A DNA stretch of 64,000 bases. Source: Variovorax sp. 679 (GTDB taxonomy: Bacteria > Pseudomonadota > Gammaproteobacteria > Burkholderiales > Burkholderiaceae_C). Below, piece by piece: positions 10,011-18,598 of this stretch (position 1 is its first letter; every line of letters begins with the position of its first letter). The stretch lies in contig NZ_RXFS01000021.1 in NCBI RefSeq assembly GCF_003952185.1, positions 1 through 64,000 on the forward strand, given 5' to 3'. The position numbers and the translations under genes are program-made. Under the pieces are notes generated by a model. That model was given only the letters and a program-made list of their open reading frames with translations. It did no database searches and was not told the DNA's origin.

Positions 10011-11381
10011 TCAGGCGGCGCCGGGCTTCACCGCAGCGCCGGGGCCTGGCGATCCGTCCTTGCCCCACAGCGGCGCCTGCTCGTATTTGGCGACCCATCC
10101 CGCGATGTCCTTTGCCGCCATCGGCATTGCGATGCCGTAGCCCTGGGCCAGCGTGCAGCCGAGGGCGAGCAGTGCCTCGCCCTGCTTTGCTGTTTCGACA
10201 CCCTCGGCCACGGCCGTGAGCCCGAGCGCGTGAAGCAGCGCGATGATGCCCTGCACGATGGCCCGGTCCTGGCTGTTGTCGAGCATGCCGCGCACGAAGG
10301 ACTGGTCGATCTTCACGGTCGACACCGGCAGCTGACGCAGGTAGGTGAGCGATGAATATCCGGTGCCGAAGTCGTCGATGGTGACGCCCACGCCCAGCAT
10401 CTTGCAGGCCTCCACGAACAGCGCGACGTTCGCGAACTGGCTGATCGCCGTGGTCTCGAGGATCTCGAGCTCCAGCATGCCCTCGCCCTGCTTCGGAAAC
10501 TGCGCCAGGTGCCGCGCGAGCCGCTCGACGAAGTCCCAGCGCATCATGTGGCGCGGGGCCACGTTCACGCTCACCGAAATCTGCAGGCCCGCGAGGCGCC
10601 ACTGGTGCGCCTGCCACAGGGCCGTGGCGATGGCCCAGTCGCCGACCTGCTCGACCAGCTGGTCGTCCTCGATCAGCGGGACGAACTGCGCGGGCGGCAG
10701 CAGGCCGCGTTCAGGGTGCTGCCAGCGGATCAGCGCCTCGACGCCGACCACCACGCCGCGCCGCATGTCGACCTTGGGCTGGTAGACCAGGAAGAACTCG
10801 CCCTGCAGCAGTCCTTCCTGGATGCGCTGGCGCTCGCGCACCACCTGCTCGTCGGCGCGGGCGCGCGGAGCGTCGAAGTAGTGCACCTTGCCATCGGCCG
10901 CGCGCTTGGCGAAGAAGGCCGCGTGCTGCGCCTGGCGCAGTGCGGTCTCGGGGGGCGGGCCGTTGCTGTCGAGCAGCATGGCACCGATGCTCGCGTCGAT
11001 GCTGGCTGTCTGGTCGCGCCAGATCCAGGGCTCGGCCAGCGAGGTCTGGATGCGTTCGAGCACCTGCGCGCACTGCGAGGCCCCGAGGCCGGCGAACAGG
11101 GCTGCGAACTCGTCGCCGCCCACCCGGGCCATCACGCTCTCGCGCGGCAGCTCGGCCTTGATGCGCTGGGCCACCTCCTCGAGGGCGGCATTGCCCGCGA
11201 CCATGCCCATGCGCTCGTTCAACTGGGCAAAGCGGTCGACGTCGACGTAGCAGACCGCGGCCAGGCGCTTGCCGGCGCGGGCCCAGTCGGCCATCAGCGG
11301 ACGCAGCACCTCGTCCGGCGGAAGTCGGGCCGATCCGTCGTAGTACGAAGGCAATGAGACGGGTGGTTGCTGGTTCGACAA
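10011..11381 (-). CDS. Dual GGDEF-EAL c-di-GMP signalling protein
   Basis: A 456-residue protein with no membrane segment or obvious sensor domain. GGDEF is present at residues 88-92 (ARVGGDEFAALF), but upstream nucleotide-binding positions are atypical: DVDRFAQLNERMGMVAGN replaces the usual D.FK.iND..GH..GD pattern, and the spacing before GGDEF contains no RxxD inhibitory site. The EAL domain starts near residue 205 and looks complete: VEALIRWQHP, SVNVAPRHM, EILETT, IDDFGTGYSS, TVKIDQSF and AEGVET carry the metal and catalytic residues. It probably hydrolyses c-di-GMP, with the GGDEF half regulatory or weak (inference). It starts at TTG 11381 with GGAG 10 nt upstream. It lies tail to tail with bcsC, 24 bp away, so it may set the c-di-GMP seen by the BcsA PilZ domain. 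Confidence 0.9.
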   Translation of the reverse strand: MSNQQPPVSLPSYYDGSARLPPDEVLRPLMADWARAGKRLAAVCYVDVDRFAQLNERMGMVAGNAALEEVAQRIKAELPRESVMARVGGDEFAALFAGLGASQCAQVLERIQTSLAEPWIWRDQTASIDASIGAMLLDSNGPPPETALRQAQHAAFFAKRAADGKVHYFDAPRARADEQVVRERQRIQEGLLQGEFFLVYQPKVDMRRGVVVGVEALIRWQHPERGLLPPAQFVPLIEDDQLVEQVGDWAIATALWQAHQWRLAGLQISVSVNVAPRHMMRWDFVERLARHLAQFPKQGEGMLELEILETTAISQFANVALFVEACKMLGVGVTIDDFGTGYSSLTYLRQLPVSTVKIDQSFVRGMLDNSQDRAIVQGIIALLHALGLTAVAEGVETAKQGEALLALGCTLAQGYGIAMPMAAKDIAGWVAKYEQAPLWGKDGSPGPGAAVKPGAA

Positions 11382-11508
11382 AAGACTGGGGCTCCGGAAG
11401 TCGCGGACTATTGTTCTCCCAATTCGATCTGATCCGCGCCTGATGACGAAAATTTGTTACAGGCGCTGTGTGAACACCACAACACTTGCGAAAAAAAGCT
11501 GTGCCGGC

Positions 11509-11859
11509 CTAACCGCAATACGCGCCCACCACTCGGCCGGTGGGCTCGACCTGCACATTGAGCCGCATCATGTCCTGCGCCGGGTCCGCGGGCTCGGTGG
11601 CCAGCACGGTGCGGGCCATGCGGGCACCGGCGCGCTGGCGCATTTCTTCCAGCAGTTGCTGGCTGATGCGCAACCCCAGGCCGAAGCGCACGGACGCCGC
11701 CTGGCAGGTTTCCGGCGGCGTGACGAAGCTCGGCGGCTCGGGGACTTCCGATGTCAGGGGCCGGTCGGCGGGGGGTGCCTGGCAGCCGGCCAGCACAAGG
11801 CCCAGAACCAGGGCCACGGCTGGCAGACCAGGCCGGTATCGACCGTTCGTGATGCGCAT
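11509..11859 (-). CDS. Peptidase-inhibitor I78-like lipoprotein
   Basis: A 116-residue exported lipoprotein. ATG 11859 is chosen because AAGGAG lies 8 nt upstream; a longer frame to 11910 lacks this. A signal peptide ends in the lipobox LVLAGC. The mature part matches the I78 inhibitor layout: an early Cys (ETCQAASVRFG), a RAGAR segment, then MMRLNVQVEPTGRV and a terminal YCG, corresponding to the family's RLNV..D..G.I...CG ending. Members inhibit serine proteases such as elastase, but here that is inference from a short, moderately conserved domain. It is divergent from the HAD gene, with about 190 bp between their starts. Confidence 0.7.
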   Translation of the reverse strand: MRITNGRYRPGLPAVALVLGLVLAGCQAPPADRPLTSEVPEPPSFVTPPETCQAASVRFGLGLRISQQLLEEMRQRAGARMARTVLATEPADPAQDMMRLNVQVEPTGRVVGAYCG

Positions 11860-12048
11860 CTTTCTTGCTCCTTCTTCAAGCTGCTTCAAGCTGGGCGGAA
11901 GCTTATTCAACTCCGGGGACGGTCCTGTGGCACAGGTTAAGCCAGCGAGCAGCGAAGCATCAACTAAATCACGCGAGCTCCCATCGGCGTCGCACCCCGC
12001 GCGTATGCTGAAGGCGGCTCCCAGTCAAAGCCCGTGGATCTCGAAACC

Positions 12049-12726
12049 ATGACATCACCCTCTTCCACCGTTTTCCTGATCGACGTCGACAACACGCTGC
12101 TCGACAACGACCGCGTCATCGCCGATCTTGGCACCCGCCTCGAACAGGCCCTCGGTGCCGACAGCGCCGGCCGCTACTGGACGGCCCTCGAGCAATTGCG
12201 CGACGAACTCGGCTACGTCGACTACCTCGGCGCCCTGCAGCGCTACCGCGCCGGGGAAAGCAGCCTCGGCATGAGCGACCCGCGGCTGCTGCAGATGTCG
12301 AACTTCCTCATCGACTACCCGTTCGCCGACAGGCTCTACCCCGGCGCGCTGGAAACGCTGGAACACCTGCGCCGGCACGGGCCCACGGTGATCCTGTCGG
12401 ATGGCGACGTGGTGTTCCAGCCGCGCAAGGTGCAGCGCTCGGGCCTCTGGGAGGCCACCGGGGGCCGCGTGCTGATCTACGTGCACAAGGAAGAGATGCT
12501 CGACGCCGTCGAGCAGAGCCACCCCGCCCGGCACTACGTAATGATCGACGACAAGCTGCGCATCCTGTCGGCCATGAAGGCCATCTGGGGACCGCGTCTT
12601 ACAACGGTCTTCGTGCGGCAAGGGCACTATGCGCTCGACACGCAGGCCATCGCGGCCTACGCTCCCGCCGACATCACCGTCGAGCGCATCTCGGATCTCA
12701 TCAACTTCGACTTCCCATCGACATGA
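12049..12726 (+). CDS. HAD-family hydrolase (phosphatase-like)
   Basis: About 225 residues with the HAD core motifs: DVDNTLLD (motif I nucleophile and acid), ILSDGD (motif II), a Lys in RKVQRSG (motif III) and MIDDK (motif IV). The cap is helical, as in subclass I. The substrate cannot be read from sequence. ATG 12049 is used; an in-frame GTG at 12034 would add five residues, and neither has a strong ribosome-binding site. Its stop overlaps the start of the phosphoglucomutase gene as ATGA at 12723-12726, so the two are translationally coupled and a sugar-phosphate substrate is plausible (inference). Confidence 0.82.
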   Translation: MTSPSSTVFLIDVDNTLLDNDRVIADLGTRLEQALGADSAGRYWTALEQLRDELGYVDYLGALQRYRAGESSLGMSDPRLLQMSNFLIDYPFADRLYPGALETLEHLRRHGPTVILSDGDVVFQPRKVQRSGLWEATGGRVLIYVHKEEMLDAVEQSHPARHYVMIDDKLRILSAMKAIWGPRLTTVFVRQGHYALDTQAIAAYAPADITVERISDLINFDFPST

Positions 12727-14378
12727 GCCAGGCAACCAATCCTCTCGCGGGCAAGCCCGCCCCCCTCGAACTGCTGGTCGACGTGCCACGCCTCGTCTCG
12801 GCCTACTACACCGGTCGGCCCGATCCGTCGGTGCCCTCGCAGCGCGTGGCCTTCGGTACCTCGGGGCATCGCGGCTCCTCGTTCGACGACGCGTTCAACG
12901 AATGGCACGTGCTGGCGATCAGCCAGGCCATCTGCGACTACCGCAGGCAGAAAGGCATCGACGGGCCGCTGTTCCTGGGCATCGACACGCATGCGCTGTC
13001 GACGCCGGCCTTCGGCAGCGCGGTCGAGGTGCTCGCGGCCAACGGCGTGGAGCTGATGATCTCGAAAGACGACGAGTACACGCCGACGCCGGCCGTGTCG
13101 CACGCCATCCTGGTCTACAACCGCGGCCGCACGAGCGGCCTGGCCGACGGCATCGTCATCACGCCCTCGCACAACCCGCCCGAGAGCGGCGGCTTCAAGT
13201 ACAACCCGCCCAACGGCGGACCGGCAGGCACCGACATCACCTCGGCCGTCGAGGCGGCGGCCAACAGGATGCTGGCGAACGGGCTCGAAGGCGTGAAGCG
13301 CATGCCGCTCGCGCAGGCGCTGCGCGCATCCACCACGCACCGGCACGACTACCTGAACACCTACGTCGAAGACCTGGCCCAGGTGCTCGACATGGACGCG
13401 ATCCGCGACGTGAACCTCGACCTCGGCGTCGATCCGCTGGGCGGTGCCGGCGTGCGCTACTGGCCCGCGATCGCCGAGCGCTACAAGCTCACTCGGCTGA
13501 ACGTGCTGAGCCGCGAAGTCGACCCGACCTTCCGCTTCATGTCGCTCGACTGGGATGGCCGCATCCGCATGGACCCGTCGTCGCCCGACGCCATGCACAA
13601 GCTGATCGAACTCAAGGACCGCTTCGGCATCGCCTTCGCCTGCGACACCGACCACGACCGCCACGGCATCGTCTCGGGCAGCACCGGGCTGATGCAGCCC
13701 AACAGCTACCTCGCGGTGATGATCGACTACCTCTACACGCACCGCCCGCACTGGCCGGCGCAGGCAGCCGTCGGGAAGACGGTGGTCAGCAGCCAGATGA
13801 TCGACCGGGTCGCGACCCGGCTCGGACGCAGGCTGCACGAGGTGCCGGTGGGCTTCAAGTGGTTCGTCGACGGACTGGTCGATGCCTCGCTGGCCTTCGG
13901 CGGCGAGGAAAGCGCGGGCGCGACCTTCCTGCGCAAGGACGGTTCGGTATGGACCACCGACAAGGACGGCCTGGTGCCCGCCCTGCTCTCGGCCGAGATC
14001 GCCGCGCGCACCGGGCGCGACCCGGGCGAGCGCTATGTCGAGCTGACGCAGGCGCTGGGCAAGCCGGTGTCCGACCGGGTGGACGCGCCTGCCACTGTCG
14101 AGCAGAAGAAGCGCCTGTCGAGCCTGTCGCCGGAGCAGATCCGCTCGACCGAGCTTGCGGGCGACAGGATCGTCGAGGTGCTGAGCCATGCGCCGGGCAA
14201 CGGCGCGGCCATCGGCGGCGTGAAGGTGGTGACGGCGAACGGCTGGTTCGCTGCGCGGCCCTCGGGCACCGAGAACATCTACAAGATCTACGGCGAGAGC
14301 TTCAAGGGCAAGGAACACCTGGCGCGCATCCTCGAAGAAGCGCAGCACGTGGTGGACGGGGCGTTGTCGGGGAGCTGA
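12723..14378 (+). CDS. pgm: Phosphoglucomutase (alpha-D-glucose phosphate-specific)
   Basis: Cytosolic alpha-D-phosphohexomutase, 551 residues, interconverting glucose 6-phosphate and glucose 1-phosphate. Visible signatures are [11 protein letters not shown] near the N-terminus, the phosphoserine loop [20 protein letters not shown], the metal loop [11 protein letters not shown], the sugar-binding [10 protein letters not shown] and the phosphate-binding [12 protein letters not shown]. Length and motifs match the Pgm subgroup of E. coli type rather than ManB/AlgC. It is coupled by ATGA to the upstream HAD gene and followed 6 nt later by the PPC-domain gene. It feeds the UDP-glucose pool that the nearby cellulose synthase consumes; the metabolic link is inferred, not a shared operon. 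Confidence 0.95.
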   Translation: MSQATNPLAGKPAPLELLVDVPRLVSAYYTGRPDPSVPSQRVAFGTSGHRGSSFDDAFNEWHVLAISQAICDYRRQKGIDGPLFLGIDTHALSTPAFGSAVEVLAANGVELMISKDDEYTPTPAVSHAILVYNRGRTSGLADGIVITPSHNPPESGGFKYNPPNGGPAGTDITSAVEAAANRMLANGLEGVKRMPLAQALRASTTHRHDYLNTYVEDLAQVLDMDAIRDVNLDLGVDPLGGAGVRYWPAIAERYKLTRLNVLSREVDPTFRFMSLDWDGRIRMDPSSPDAMHKLIELKDRFGIAFACDTDHDRHGIVSGSTGLMQPNSYLAVMIDYLYTHRPHWPAQAAVGKTVVSSQMIDRVATRLGRRLHEVPVGFKWFVDGLVDASLAFGGEESAGATFLRKDGSVWTTDKDGLVPALLSAEIAARTGRDPGERYVELTQALGKPVSDRVDAPATVEQKKRLSSLSPEQIRSTELAGDRIVEVLSHAPGNGAAIGGVKVVTANGWFAARPSGTENIYKIYGESFKGKEHLARILEEAQHVVDGALSGS

Positions 14379-14384
14379 AGCCGC

Positions 14385-14783
14385 ATGCGGACACTGGTGC
14401 TGCGGCTGAACCCGGGCGACGACCTGCGCGCGTCGCTCGACTCGGCGCTGAAGCAAAGTGGCGACGAGGCGGCCTTCGTCGTCTCCGGCATCGGCAGCCT
14501 GAGCGGGGCGAGCATCCGGTTCGCGGGCGCCGAGACCCCGGCGCATATCGAAGGCGACCTGGAAATCCTCACGCTGGCGGGCAGCCTGTCGCCGGACGGC
14601 TCGCACCTTCACATCAGCGTGTCGGACTCGGCTGGACGGGTCTTCGGCGGTCATGCCGCGCCCGGCTGCACGGTGCGCACCACGGCGGAGATCCTGATCG
14701 CCGTGCTGCCCGACTGGCAGTTCGCGCGCGAGCACGATCCGCTCACCGGCCATGCAGAACTGAGCCCGCGCCGGAAGCCCTGA
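14385..14783 (+). CDS. PPC/DUF296-domain protein
   Basis: A 132-residue single-domain protein of the plants-and-prokaryotes-conserved (PPC, DUF296) family. Typical features are FVVSGIGSLSGASIRFAG, a central LEILTLAGSLS strand pair, HLHISVSD with the paired His, GGHAAPGC, and the end of the domain at AVLPDWQFAREHDPLTG. The domain forms a trimer and carries potential metal-binding His residues. Plant relatives with an AT-hook bind DNA, but no AT-hook is seen here, so function is unknown. It starts 6 nt after pgm with GGAG 10 nt upstream of the ATG, and ends 3 nt from the convergent hom stop. Confidence 0.85.
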   Translation: MRTLVLRLNPGDDLRASLDSALKQSGDEAAFVVSGIGSLSGASIRFAGAETPAHIEGDLEILTLAGSLSPDGSHLHISVSDSAGRVFGGHAAPGCTVRTTAEILIAVLPDWQFAREHDPLTGHAELSPRRKP

Positions 14784-14786
14784 AGC

Positions 14787-16148
14787 TCAGCCTTCCAGCG
14801 CCTCCACTCGCAGCATCGTGATCGTGCCCGCTACTTCGGCACGCGCCTGCAGCGCATGCACGGCGAGATCGAGCGCGCCTTGCTCCACCGGCCCGGTCAG
14901 CACCAGCACCTGCGGACCCGCGCCGGACCGCTCGGCCGCCAGCGCGACCTGGCGCACAGGCACCCTCTGATCCGCGAGGCTGGCCGCGACCGCCTGGATC
15001 TGGCCGACCGCATGCACCGGCACGCGCAGGTAGTGCGAGGTGTGCACGGCGGCGCGCGGCAGCACGGCGAGCGCGTTGGTCGCGTGGGCGTGAACGCCGA
15101 GGTGCGGCACATGCTGCGCGGCGGCCACCCCGTCGAGCCGTGCCACGTCCACGAGGTCGGCAATCACGGCCGATGCCGTCTGCTCCGAACCTGCGCCCGC
15201 GCCGTAGTACATCGTGAGGCCCGCTGCGTCGCTCTTGACCATGACGGCGTTCATCGAGCCCTTCACCTGCGCCATCAGGTGGTCCGCGGGCACGAGCGCG
15301 GGCTGCACGCGCAGCTCGACGCCGGATGCCTGCCGGCGCGCCACGCCCAGCAGCTTGATGCGGTAGCCGAGCTGCTCGGCGCAGGCCACGTCCACGCCCT
15401 GCAGCGCGGTGATGCCCTCGACCTGAGCGTCGGCGAAGCGCAGCGGCATGCCGAAGGCGTTGGCGGCGAGCAGGGTCAGCTTGTGGGCGGCGTCGATGCC
15501 TTCGATGTCGAAGGTCGGGTCGGCTTCCGCATAGCCCAGCGCCTGGGCCTGTGCGAGCGCGGCGTCGAAGTCCAGCCCCTCGTCGCGCATCTTGCTCAGG
15601 ATGAAGTTGGTGGTGCCGTTGATGATGCCGGCCACCCATTCGATGCGGTTGGCCGCCAGGCCCTCGCGCAGCGCCTTGATGATGGGGATGCTCACGGCCA
15701 CCGCGCCTTCGTAGGCCACGATCACGCCCTTTTCGCGCGCGGCCGCGAAGATCTCGGCGCCGTGCACGGCCAGCAGGGCCTTGTTGGCCGTCACCACGTG
15801 CTTGCCGTGCGCGATGGCCGCCAGCACCCAGTCGCGCGCCGGGCCGGTGCCGCCGGCCACTTCCACCACCACGTCGACATCGGGGTGGGTCGCAACCTGC
15901 ATTGCGTCGGCCGTGAGCACGACGCCCTCTCCCACGATGCCGGCGGCCCGCTGCAGGTTGCGCGCGGCAACCATCACCAGCTCGATCGACCGGCCGGCCC
16001 GCGCCGCGATGTCGGCCCGGTTGCGCGCCAGCACGCGGAAGGTGCCCGAGCCCACGGTACCGATGCCGATCATCCCCACGCGCAGGGTACGGATGGCTGC
16101 CGGGCGGTGGTGCAGGGGCTCTAAGGATTCAACGGGATCGCGGTACAT
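14787..16148 (-). CDS. hom: Homoserine dehydrogenase
   Basis: Reduces aspartate semialdehyde to homoserine, the branch point to threonine, isoleucine and methionine. The protein is 453 residues: an NAD(P)-binding Rossmann motif GIGTVGSG from about residue 28, VTANKALLA, EGAVAVSIPIIKAL, the catalytic-domain segment GIINGTTNFIL and ADPTFDIEGIDAAHKL, then a C-terminal ACT domain (about 370-453) for threonine feedback. The start is taken as ATG 16148 because GGAG is 6 nt upstream; the ATG at 16154 directly abuts that GGAG. No thrC or aminotransferase gene lies beside it. A threonine/isoleucine-rich leader ORF and intrinsic terminator lie immediately upstream, indicating attenuation. Confidence 0.95.
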   Translation of the reverse strand: MYRDPVESLEPLHHRPAAIRTLRVGMIGIGTVGSGTFRVLARNRADIAARAGRSIELVMVAARNLQRAAGIVGEGVVLTADAMQVATHPDVDVVVEVAGGTGPARDWVLAAIAHGKHVVTANKALLAVHGAEIFAAAREKGVIVAYEGAVAVSIPIIKALREGLAANRIEWVAGIINGTTNFILSKMRDEGLDFDAALAQAQALGYAEADPTFDIEGIDAAHKLTLLAANAFGMPLRFADAQVEGITALQGVDVACAEQLGYRIKLLGVARRQASGVELRVQPALVPADHLMAQVKGSMNAVMVKSDAAGLTMYYGAGAGSEQTASAVIADLVDVARLDGVAAAQHVPHLGVHAHATNALAVLPRAAVHTSHYLRVPVHAVGQIQAVAASLADQRVPVRQVALAAERSGAGPQVLVLTGPVEQGALDLAVHALQARAEVAGTITMLRVEALEG

Positions 16149-16171
16149 GGACATCTCCAGACGAAAAACAA

Positions 16172-16194
16172 AACCCAGCTGCCAGAGCTGGGTT
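16172..16194 (-). terminator. Attenuator terminator between leader peptide and hom
   Basis: Read on the minus strand, a perfect 9-bp inverted repeat (AACCCAGCT and AGCTGGGTT) around a 5-nt loop is followed by TTGTTTTT. This is a textbook intrinsic terminator. It sits 24 nt before the hom start and about 60 nt after the leader-peptide stop, so it would stop transcription before hom unless an alternative fold forms. That position fits an attenuator better than the end of an upstream operon. Confidence 0.85.
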
Positions 16195-16221
16195 CATTCG
16201 TTCGGGGAGAGAGCGATACAC

Positions 16222-16247
16222 CAGGTGGCTGCCGGAACGGCCACCTG
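16222..16247 (-). promoter_or_regulatory. Upstream hairpin of the hom leader (possible pause or anti-terminator element)
   Basis: A second inverted repeat, CAGGTGGC and GCCACCTG around a 10-nt loop, lies between the leader stop codon (16254) and the terminator. In classical amino-acid attenuators a hairpin here is the pause structure or supplies the strand that competes with the terminator. Whether either arm pairs with the terminator arms cannot be settled by eye. Confidence 0.6.
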
Positions 16248-16253
16248 CGCGTG

Positions 16254-16379
16254 TCAGGTGACCGCGGTGGTAATGGTGGTAATCATTCGAGCAACAACCA
16301 TCGCCTGCGCGGAGGCAGGCGGCATCATGCGAGCCATCAGGGCTGCGTTGGATGCGGGGTGGAGGTTGGGGCGCGACAT
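16254..16379 (-). CDS. Threonine/isoleucine-rich leader peptide of hom (thrL-like)
   Basis: A 41-codon minus-strand ORF ending ...ARMITTITTAVT followed by TGA. The last ten codons hold five Thr (all ACC), two Ile and one Val, the products or end-products of the pathway opened by hom; E. coli thrL likewise carries runs of Thr and Ile. It is followed by two hairpins, the second an intrinsic terminator, and then hom. The start is uncertain: ATG 16379 has no clear ribosome-binding site, and internal ATGs near 16337, 16325 and 16301 would also include the regulatory codons. A TACACT box at 16390-16395 could be a -10 element, but it lies only 10 nt from the first ATG. The ribosome-stalling role is inferred from composition and position. 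Confidence 0.75.
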   Translation of the reverse strand: MSRPNLHPASNAALMARMMPPASAQAMVVARMITTITTAVT

Positions 16380-16417
16380 GAAGGCTTGGAGTGTACAGGA
16401 GCCGCGCGGCGACCGGC

Positions 16418-17473
16418 TCAGGGCGCCGCCGACAGCCGCTTTTCGAGCCACACGCTGTAGCGCGAGAGCCCGAAGCACAGCACCCAGTACACCGCAGCGA
16501 CGAAGAGATAGCCTTCGAGGTAGAACGGCCGCCACGTAGGGTCGCCGCCCAGCGCCAGACCCAGTGCGCCGGTCAGCTCGAACAGGCCGACCACGGTGAC
16601 GAGCGAGGTGTCCTTCAGCGTGCCGACCACGTTGTTGGTGAGCGCGGGCACGACGAGGCGCAGCGCCTGCGGCAGCACGATGTCGCGCTGCACCGGCCAG
16701 CGGCCGAAGCCCAGCGCCATGGCCACCTCGGTCTGTCCGCGAGGCACGGCTTGCAGGCCGCCGCGGATGATTTCCGCCAGATAAGCCGCCACGAACAGCG
16801 CAAGGCCCGCGAGCACCCGCACGAGCACGTCGGGCTGCCATCCGGCCGGCCACAGCAGCGGCAGCAGGAACGAGGCCATGAACAGCACCGAAATCAACGG
16901 CACGCCGCGCACGAGTTCGATGTAGCTCGCGCTCAAGGTGCGTACCACGGGCCAGCCCGACCGGCGCCCCAGCGCGAGCAACAAAGCCAGCGGAAAGGCC
17001 AGCGCCAGTCCCACCACCGCGAGCCCGATGGTCAGCGGCAGGCCACCCCAGCGGCCGGTCGGCACATGGATCAGGCCCGGCACGCCACCGCGCATCAGCA
17101 GCACGAACAGCAGCAGCGCGACGATCCACAGCGGAACCAGCCACCAGCGCCAGCTGCGCGGCCAGGCGCTGAGCATCGTCACGGCGGAAAGCACGACGAC
17201 GGCGACGGCGGGACGCCATTGCTCTTCATACGGAAAGCGCCCGAACAGCATCGGCCGCCACTTCTCGGCCACCACGCCCCAGCAGGCGCCGTGCTGGACG
17301 GCACGGCAGGCTTCCGCATCAGGCCGGAACACCGCGTGCACGATGCCCCACTCGACGACGTGGAACCCGCCCCATGCGAGCAGCGCCAACAGCAGCACCG
17401 TCGCAAGCGAGCGCAGCGGCGAACCCCAGAGTTCGCTGCGCCATGCGATCGGCCCTTGCGTGACGCTCCTCAT
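16418..17473 (-). CDS. aapM: General L-amino acid ABC transporter permease AapM
   Basis: Inner-membrane permease of about 351 residues with roughly eight hydrophobic segments and a long periplasmic insertion near the N-terminus, as in AapM/BztC. The His/Glu/Met-type permease motif is present: IELVRGVPLISVLFMASF and the EAA-like loop EIIRGGLQAVPRGQTEVAMALG. ATG 17473 overlaps the aapQ stop as ATGA and replaces a longer unsupported frame starting at 17572. It pairs with AapQ to form the channel for polar amino acids delivered by AapJ. No aapP ATPase gene follows; the hom leader region does. Confidence 0.9.
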   Translation of the reverse strand: MRSVTQGPIAWRSELWGSPLRSLATVLLLALLAWGGFHVVEWGIVHAVFRPDAEACRAVQHGACWGVVAEKWRPMLFGRFPYEEQWRPAVAVVVLSAVTMLSAWPRSWRWWLVPLWIVALLLFVLLMRGGVPGLIHVPTGRWGGLPLTIGLAVVGLALAFPLALLLALGRRSGWPVVRTLSASYIELVRGVPLISVLFMASFLLPLLWPAGWQPDVLVRVLAGLALFVAAYLAEIIRGGLQAVPRGQTEVAMALGFGRWPVQRDIVLPQALRLVVPALTNNVVGTLKDTSLVTVVGLFELTGALGLALGGDPTWRPFYLEGYLFVAAVYWVLCFGLSRYSVWLEKRLSAAP

Positions 17474-18450
17474 CGCCAGCCCCGCAATGCGACGCGCGCG
17501 TTGTAGCGGTTCATGCCGAAGGAGATCAGCAACGACAGCAGCAGGTAGACCGCCATGATGATCGCGATGCACTCGAAGGCGCGCCCGTTCGTTCCGATGG
17601 TGGTGTTGGCCACCGACACCAGTTCCGGATAGCCCACGGCCACCGCCAGCGACGAATTCTTGGTAAGGCTCAGCAGCTGGTTGGTAAGCGAAGGCACGAT
17701 CACGCGAAGCGCCTGCGGCAGCACGACGATGCGCAGTTGCTGCACCGGCGACAGCCCGAGCGCCTGCCCCGCCAGCACCTGCCCCTGCGACACCGAGAGG
17801 ATGCCCGCGCGAACGATTTCCGCCACGAAGGCGGCCGAATAGAAGCTCAGGCCCGCCACGATCGTCACGTACTCCGGGCTCAGGGCCGCACCGCCGCTCA
17901 CGCCGAAGTCACCGCGCTCGGGAAGCTCGAAATGCAGGCCGCCCTCGCCCACCATCGGCCAAGGCACGCTGAGACCGCCCTTGCTGAGCCAGACACCCGG
18001 CAACAGCCGCACCGGCTCGGTCGGGTCGGGCAGCAGGTTCGCCATCGCGAAGGCCAGCATCAGCAGCTGCACCAGCAACGGCACGTTGCGCAGCAGCTCG
18101 ACATACGCGGTGCAGATCCCGCGCAACAGCACATGCGGCGCCAGCCGGCCGATGCCGATGAGCGTGCCCAGCACGACCGAGAAGATGGCCGCAGGCACGG
18201 CGGCGCGCACCGTATTGATCAGGCCCGCGAGAAAGGCGCGCCAGAACGGCTGGCTGGCGTCGAAGTCGAGCCAGCCTTCGCTGATCGAAAAGCCCGCAGG
18301 CTCGGTGAGAAAGTCGAAGCCCGAACGCACGCCGCGTGCGCGAAGCACCTCGAGCGCATGGTGCACCACCCACACCGCGCCGGCCACCACAGCCAGCACC
18401 AGCAGCGCCTGGACGGCCCACGCCAGCCAGACCCCGCGCGATGACGACAT
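17470..18450 (-). CDS. aapQ: General L-amino acid ABC transporter permease AapQ
   Basis: Inner-membrane permease of about 326 residues (334 if ATG 18474 is used). ATG 18450 is preferred because AGAGG lies 7 nt upstream. It shows the polar-amino-acid permease signature YVELLRNVPLLVQLLMLAF and the EAA loop EIVRAGILSVSQGQVLAGQALG, which contacts the ATPase. A large insert between membrane helices is characteristic of AapQ/BztB. The gene lies between aapJ and aapM; a roughly 90-bp repeat element occupies the aapJ-aapQ gap. Confidence 0.9.
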   Translation of the reverse strand: MSSSRGVWLAWAVQALLVLAVVAGAVWVVHHALEVLRARGVRSGFDFLTEPAGFSISEGWLDFDASQPFWRAFLAGLINTVRAAVPAAIFSVVLGTLIGIGRLAPHVLLRGICTAYVELLRNVPLLVQLLMLAFAMANLLPDPTEPVRLLPGVWLSKGGLSVPWPMVGEGGLHFELPERGDFGVSGGAALSPEYVTIVAGLSFYSAAFVAEIVRAGILSVSQGQVLAGQALGLSPVQQLRIVVLPQALRVIVPSLTNQLLSLTKNSSLAVAVGYPELVSVANTTIGTNGRAFECIAIIMAVYLLLSLLISFGMNRYNARVALRGWR

Positions 18451-18501
18451 AACGGCGCCTCTACGGATGGTCATTGCATCGTGGGGAAGCGATCCGATGC
18501 C

Positions 18502-18590
18502 AGGAACACCGCGGAACCGGCTTTGCCGGGCCGCAGGTGTTGCCCCCGGCGAGGGGGTTGGCGAAGCGACACGAAGTGCGCGAAGCCTGG
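18502..18590 (+). repeat. Dispersed intergenic repeat, copy 1 (REP-like)
   Basis: About 89 bp in the aapJ-aapQ gap that closely match the reverse complement of 46870-46958. Shared blocks include GCAGGTGTTGCCCCCGG-type text and GCGAAGCGACACGAAGTGCG. Two short hairpins are visible inside: CCGGC with GCCGG around TTT, and CCCCC with GGGGG around GGCGA. Size, palindromic make-up and intergenic sites resemble REP/BIME elements. It may reduce aapQM expression relative to aapJ or stabilise the aapJ message (inference). Confidence 0.8.
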
Positions 18591-18598
18591 AGAAGGAC

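Noticed and set aside
16380-17219. Minus-strand 321-codon frame that ends with the leader-peptide codons
   Set aside because: The part upstream of 16379 is an out-of-frame shadow of aapM; only the last 41 codons form the leader peptide.
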